A DNA stretch of 64,000 nt from the NCBI RefSeq assembly GCF_000003605.2, contig NW_003152253.1:168726-232725 (forward strand). The letters are read 5' to 3'. The DNA is from Saccoglossus kowalevskii (taxonomy: Eukaryota > Hemichordata > Enteropneusta > Harrimaniidae). The notes under the pieces were generated by a model. The model was not told the DNA's origin and ran no database searches. It saw only the letters and a program-made list of their open reading frames with translations. Shown here piece after piece: positions 58,167 to 64,000 of this stretch (its first letter is position 1; each line of letters begins with the position of its first letter). The position numbers were made by a program, and so were the translations under genes.

Positions 58167-58749
58167 CGAACCATTTTATCGCGGACTATGTTTTGCAAGG
58201 TGATGTTATTGTAGTGAAATGGCGCACGTGATACACTAAAACTTCGAAGAAAAACGATCTGTTAACATATATAGTTGGGAAAGAAACATTAAAGATCAAT
58301 TTCACTGAAAAGAGTCTCCTAACATTTCCTTTCATTTTGTATTCTGGTGAATATTTCATTACTATTTCTGGCTTGAACGGGTTTGATTTTCCGCGCCTAA
58401 CAGTCATAGAACACAAAGGTTCTAGTAATTTTATAAAGTTAGTCATTTATTGTACAATCTAATGCTTTGGCATCTAGGAAAGGATTGTACTTTTCTAACG
58501 CAAATCGTGTATATTTTAATATAATTAACTGAACATTTTTATTCAGAGCCAGGGCGTGAGCGTCTTATTAAAGTGATTAATGTAACCGAGTGACTAACGT
58601 ATAACTTTGTTAACCGACAGGGTAATATGCAAATGAGTTCTATGCAAAGCTGCTTTGTGCAGTGATGAAAAGTAACGCGTATCGAACTGTGCGGAGTTCG
58701 GCGTTACTTATCATTGCGTAAAGCGCAAAGACCTATGGGAAGGAGATTG

Positions 58750-58813
58750 GGTACATTGGTGCGCGTCTTAGCAACGTGGAACGTCTTTCGACGTAGCTCC
58801 GCCCCCGAGGATA
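58750..58813 (+). repeat. 64-bp direct repeat, copy 2
   Basis: Same-strand partner of 58103-58166, spaced about 650 bp. Either the two ends of one element or two insertions of a small repeat. Confidence 0.85.
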
Positions 58814-61148
58814 ACCTACATATATCAACCAATGATTTTGCAAATGCAAAAATGCACGGACCAGATAAAAAATCCCTGTCAGTTTTCTCTGACCCCCCCC
58901 CCCCTCCTCTCACACAACGCGACAATTACATACATCATCCTAATATGTTTGCAACTTATATTTATTCAACATAAAGCTACGTAGCATGCAACCCTCAGTA
59001 GTTGAAGAATTTTGTTTAAGTGCGCCCTCTCTGATGACCAGCGTTTGGAAACCAGTGGCGCTGTTCATTGGACTATACATTCAATTTCTGTCGTATTTTG
59101 TCCAACAGGAGTCGACGTCTGGCTCTTTGGTGAATAAAGTAGGGCTTCATTTTCTCGAGCTATTGCCGCATGCAGTTGCCTTTTTTGCGCATATTTGGTA
59201 AAAATGTAATATTAGGTAATTAATTAATTTATTGATTAATAAATAAAAATAGAGTAAATTATTCTGTAGAATATACTACCTATAACAAGGGAATTATTTC
59301 AACGATTTGACGAGGGGTGATAAAACACATAAACCATCTACTGATTACTTGATTAAACACATAAACGCCAGACACAAATAAGTTAAAGTAAGTGTAGTTA
59401 CATTTGCTAAATATGCGATCAGTGACATACAATAATATCAATCTCATTTCCTCTGTAAACAACGGTAGGAGTGAACGTATACTCTCCTAACACGGCTACT
59501 ATAAACAGTACGTGTGTTGCTCCATAATACTTTATTGCGTTAAATAAACGTCACAGAGAGGTGATTTACGAATACATATAAACACGGCCTGACATGTCAG
59601 TTACCTTTCAGTATATTATTGACCTTTGGGAATTCGTATACGTACTTTCCAACTGCTCACTAAATTCAAAACATGATATTTCATCCTTCCATTATACGTG
59701 GTATGTAGTCAAATCGTTTCAGTCTACCAGTGGCAATGAATTATGTGTCGCCAAATTGTTTAGACTCGATTTATTTTCAGAGCAAATCACGCTTTATTCC
59801 GAAGATCGGCTCTGCACGACAACATGTTATGAATCAATATTGAAAATGAGTCATTTGTAATAGCATGCCGAATTTCACGATATTCGTTCACTGAATCTCC
59901 CGGCATGGCATTGCACTGAAGCCCTCGGTTGAGCATGACATGGACAATATACAATGCAAATATGTAAGCTATCAGCCATATAGGAACCTTTTCACGAGTC
60001 GTACAACAGTCGTTATAAGCGTGTACAGCGAGACGAGCCGACATCTGGATATATGCTTCCTTTTTCTTGGTTTTCCGCAATTTCAACTTAGTGAGAAATA
60101 CCGCGAGTCGCGCCCCTATCAAAAACGGGCTTCTGTGATGTATATGTGTGTTTACATCGTTGATGTTTTGATCCGTGGTCGTCTACAGTTGTTGAGTTTG
60201 CAAAATTCTAAATGACAAATCTTTGAACAACCAACCACAATTGAGAATTGAAACGACGTTGTTTACGTCAGAGAAACGCTTTATCACTAGAGGGCGCGAC
60301 CGTGGGTGTGTCAGGATGGTTGCCATGGTTATATAGGTAATGGGGACTGTGGGCTCGATGACAGGATGCGATTACGGGGGAGAAAGAAAAATTATCTGAA
60401 ATGCAAAACCGAATGTCGAGGCTTTTCCGCTCCCGGCGTGATCTTAGCGGCCGTTTGCCTTTACGGTTTTTTCTGCGTGAGGCTTGTGCGGGCGTTAAAC
60501 TTTTTTTTTACTTCATCATTACATTGCATCAAATACGATATACTGTATAATATTTTATTTTATTTTAGCTGGGATTAATTTTCACTAAAAATACATTTTG
60601 GCTGTTTTGTATGAAGTTTATTTTCACTGATTTGTGATGAGTTGAAGGTAAAATTTACAGAAAAAAATATTTTCACTGAATTTTATTACGTTCACTTATT
60701 CATTCCTTCAGCGAAAACACACTCTAAGTGAAAATAAAGTACTTTGCAGCAGCATGGCTTAGAAGGTATCCAACTAACACGTGTCGACTGGAATAGCACT
60801 AAATTTAAATGCCAGGTATAGAGTATGGACTCTCAGAATAATAAAAATATAAGCGAAAGTTGTGCAATTATTTGGTTGCCGGGTAACAGCCTTTTATTGG
60901 AGTGCGTGCGCATCGACCACGTGCACGTAATGGCATGATTGTGAATTACATACACCACACAAAACCAAATGACACAAATCAAATGAAATTCACATGTATT
61001 TCCACACAAAGGAATAGACATATGGGTCACCGTGAGACGAATTACAACGTGTAAAAAAATGCCATCCATGCGCAATAAACTAACCAATTTCACGTGAAAA
61101 GAACAGAATAAAATACAAGTACTACTTGTACTCTTATATTACCATCAA

Positions 61149-61303
61149 AGCGGGGAGTCGTCACCGGCGCATGCGTCAGATGGCCATAGCTTGTCATTGT
61201 TTACAAATAAGCGTCTACCCATGAGCCTTTGCGTGTTAGCGTGTTTTATTATCGTCGCTTGGGACTCAATTCCCGCGCATGCGCAGGTGATGACCCTCCC
61301 GCT
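61149..61303 (+). mobile_element. MITE copy 2 (155 bp, TTAA target duplication)
   Basis: Aligns along its whole length with the reverse complement of 40681-40837 at roughly 85-90 percent. Flanked on the right by TTAA (61304-61307) and on the left by TCAA (61145-61148), a one-base change from TTAA. The ends are inverted repeats (AGCGGGGAGTCGTCACC, and the right end read inward AGCGGGAGGGTCATCACCTG). Shared internal landmarks include GTCATTGTTTACAAA, GCGTCTACCCAT and CGTCGCTTGGGACTCAATTC. Non-coding. Confidence 0.9.
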
Positions 61304-61307
61304 TTAA

Positions 61308-64000
61308 TATAATGAAAAAAAAAAACAAGAGGCTTAAAAACCATAGATCTAAGGTCTATGAAAAAACAAAACAAAACAGTGAGCTAATTCATTATAGATG
61401 CACAAACACATACATTCTCATTCTCACTAGTGATACTGTGTGTTTGTGGGAGCACTATAATCTGATTTTAGATCATAATCACCATATTCCTCTTCTGGGT
61501 CGAATTTGTTGTTCAAGTTCAAACTCGGTTTGTTATTAATACAGAGCATACGTCATTCTGCACTATGAATACTTCATATCCAATATGTTTATGACAAAAC
61601 TACAATTTCCATTTATATTGGATTTTTCATTAATGTTAATCTGATTAAAATAAGATGTATTGTACGAGTGTTTTGAATCATTTCAACTTTTGCCTGTTAT
61701 CTGCTCACATACTAGACTAAATGCCGTCTAATATCGTGAGATTTGAAAAAAATCTGCGAATAAGAGACCGAGTGAATCGGATTGGAGGGTTGCTGGCGGG
61801 CCTGACGTACAGGCCAATCTGCGCATGCGGGTTTCCATGATAATGTACTGAAGCCATGGAAACAGCCAATCAGTGACTACGTATTCATGTAGCGGTTCAC
61901 TAGGCTGTTCTTGAGTGCACTTGGATGGGCATTCTGAATGGATGGATTTCAATATCCCCACATACACCTGACCAACTTCATTAAGAGATACTGTTCTCGA
62001 GATCGCTTCAGAGTAAATCACTCAACCAATCAGAGAACATGCATCATGATATGTACATTCAGCGCGATGCGTTGTTTGAAACACGCATTCTGAATGGATG
62101 TTCAAAATTATGGGATATGAACGAGATTCTTTATTTGAGTTGGTAAGTTCTATGTGCGAATTTCACAATAAAAAATGACAAAACCATAAATAAAAGAAAA
62201 AGTGCAAAAAATACATATAATTACTGTTCGACGTGCCACAGGCAGGAAACTATCCAAACTTGGGGTGAGCGAGAATTATGGTTGTTCGAGGAACATCTAT
62301 CTATAAAATAGCTGAAACAAATTCATCACATCTTTTGATTTGAAGGTGTTACATAATTATAGATTTTAGACAAATTTTATCAAATTTTAGATTTTATTTT
62401 CATCTAGTTCGAAACATGTTCGAACCACGATGAATCATTTTTTTTAAATAAATAGAACTCGTAAGAGTTTCAAGTCCTGAAAATTCGTGACCACACGTTT
62501 TTTCATTCTATGTTACAGAAAATATTTTTGAGATATGATGAAACATTTCTACCATAGAAACAATTTTCATGGATGTTTGACCCATTTTTCTAGCGGGAAA
62601 AGTAGCTAGGTGATAAATATGTCATTTATCTAGGTTTTGAGGACAACAAGCATAACGCAAAATTACACTGTGGATGTCAAAGAAATCTGATGACCTATTT
62701 TAATAATGGTTGCAAAGTACCTTAATACAGAATAATGACATAATCGACAGTTACAAGATTAGAATTGTTCGTGTTATCGCGACAATCTGACAAAGGTTAG
62801 CTATGATGACGTCACAGACAAGAAAGTACAGCTGTCCTATACCTTAACCCCTATTAGCCTAATGCGAAAGACATAGTCTATAATTGTGAGTTTCAGTATT
62901 GCGCATTTCAAAAAAAAAAAAAAAATAATTATGATGTGACATGTCAAATGCTCGAATGAAGAATATAGTTTGTCGTGTATACAAATTAGCATTGACATGA
63001 TCGATTTTCACTCGCACACATTCTACTAGTTGTGTTAACATGGTACCAAACATATATTCAGAATCTGAGATGTCTTCCTGGTTACATAAGACAACGTTGA
63101 GGGTTTTCGAGATCGGCTCCGTGTTAAATTTACACTAGTACTTTTTCGAAGATCTCAATGAGAGCTTTCCTATAAGAGTCGCGTCTTCTAGCGTCGAAAC
63201 GCATTGGTGGCGTCAAGATGACGTAGTTGGATAAAAGCAACGTCGTTCTAAAAGACAATTGTGAAGCGTTGTGTAGTTGTTGGTCATTTAAATTTAGCAA
63301 ATAACTGAAAAAAAACAAACAGTATATATACCTGGAGATGCCCACTGTGTCGACAAATTAAAGTAATATTTTTTGCATGCATGACAGAACATCTTTCAAC
63401 AGTGGGAAGTGTGACTTGCGTGAACGTTTTTGCTGCCAAAGCTTATTTCCGCTTCGAAAGATTAGGCGCCGTAAAGAAACCGTGGTTTTACGACGACTGG
63501 CGAAGATGCATACTATACAACAAGTATCCAAGACATTCCGACCTTAGACAAAATAAACAAAATTCATGTTTCCGATCGATCGCGCGAAAATCTGAAAAAT
63601 CACAGCTCATCACAGCTGTGGCTTAAATAAATACTGGTACACGACGACAAACAGACAAATAATCAAAGACATACTTGCTTGGAATATTCGACAACGACAA
63701 CGACTGTTACGATGTCGATATTTGATCATTGCTATCAGCGAGTACATAATTAAACTACTTTAATAGACCGCCATGACGTCACAATATTCTTCAGTTCGCT
63801 TGTTCGATCCATATTTGATCATTCCGTCATTCCTATGCTCCTTACACGCCGACCAATCAAATGGCACATTCCACACGATCGCATAAAGTATAATTTAAAG
63901 ACCCGTTTCACGTTTTTCACCCTGGGGCAAGCGTAATTTTTCACGGCAATAAAACCGCAAATCTCACTCTGTCCGTAATTGCAAAATAATAACCTCGGGG
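61308..64000. other. Intergenic sequence to the window end
   Basis: No recognisable gene. Two full CRE sites TGACGTCA occur at 62807-62814 and 63774-63781, and a CCAAT box is at 63853-63857, so the last few hundred bases could be promoter-like. An 81-codon + strand frame at 63381-63626 is followed at once by AATAAA but has no recognisable content. Confidence 0.4.

Larger units (their letters stand above)
57491..61148. other. Intergenic sequence
   Basis: Contains the paired 64-bp repeat (58103 and 58750) and a C-rich run near 58891-58904. Short frames here have no recognisable content. I see no gene. Confidence 0.5.

Overview
This is nuclear DNA from an invertebrate animal. The evidence is AT-rich non-coding sequence, GT-AG introns (one of 28.6 kb), a metazoan biogenic-amine GPCR, a mitochondrial ribosomal protein gene, a mariner transposon, an LTR and MITEs. 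The mix would fit a marine invertebrate such as a hemichordate, another deuterostome or a lophotrochozoan, but the species cannot be settled from the window. Two runs of N (15532-15603 and 57129-57490) are assembly gaps.

Layout. Positions 1-3392 hold the 3' end of MRPL16 on the + strand: one terminal coding exon preceded by more than 3 kb of intron. Tail to tail with it, on the - strand, is an aminergic GPCR that appears complete and fills 4231-38069 in three coding exons. Exon 1 (37106-38069) encodes the N-terminus to intracellular loop 3, exon 2 (8314-8530) encodes TM6, TM7 and helix 8, and exon 3 (4231-5449) encodes a very long C-terminal tail. The splice phases match and give a 799-residue open frame. 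The receptor has the amine-binding set (D3.32, three TM5 serines, W6.48, NPxxY). It carries NRY instead of DRY at TM3, an intracellular tail of about 405 residues, and a C-terminal -TDV that matches a class I PDZ ligand.

The 28.6 kb intron 1 and the 26 kb upstream of the receptor contain no gene I can name. They hold repeats: a perfect 174-bp tandem duplication (21.5 kb), old degenerate tandem arrays (7.2-7.8 and 23.9-25.0 kb), a dispersed repeat present in both receptor introns (5.6 and 26.7 kb), a GC-rich 21-bp minisatellite (34.75 kb), an octamer-containing 21-bp minisatellite with a 188-bp higher-order unit (49.7-50.45 kb), two copies of a TTAA-flanked MITE (40.7 and 61.15 kb), and a broken mariner (52.55-54.29 kb) carrying a nested solo LTR. 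A few open frames with plausible splice signals (41.1, 56.0 and 27.5 kb) are recorded as weak exon candidates.

The two recognised genes have no evident shared function. MRPL16 acts in mitochondrial translation and the receptor in monoamine signalling at the plasma membrane. The most distinctive biology here is the long-tailed, PDZ-motif-bearing, NRY-type amine receptor.
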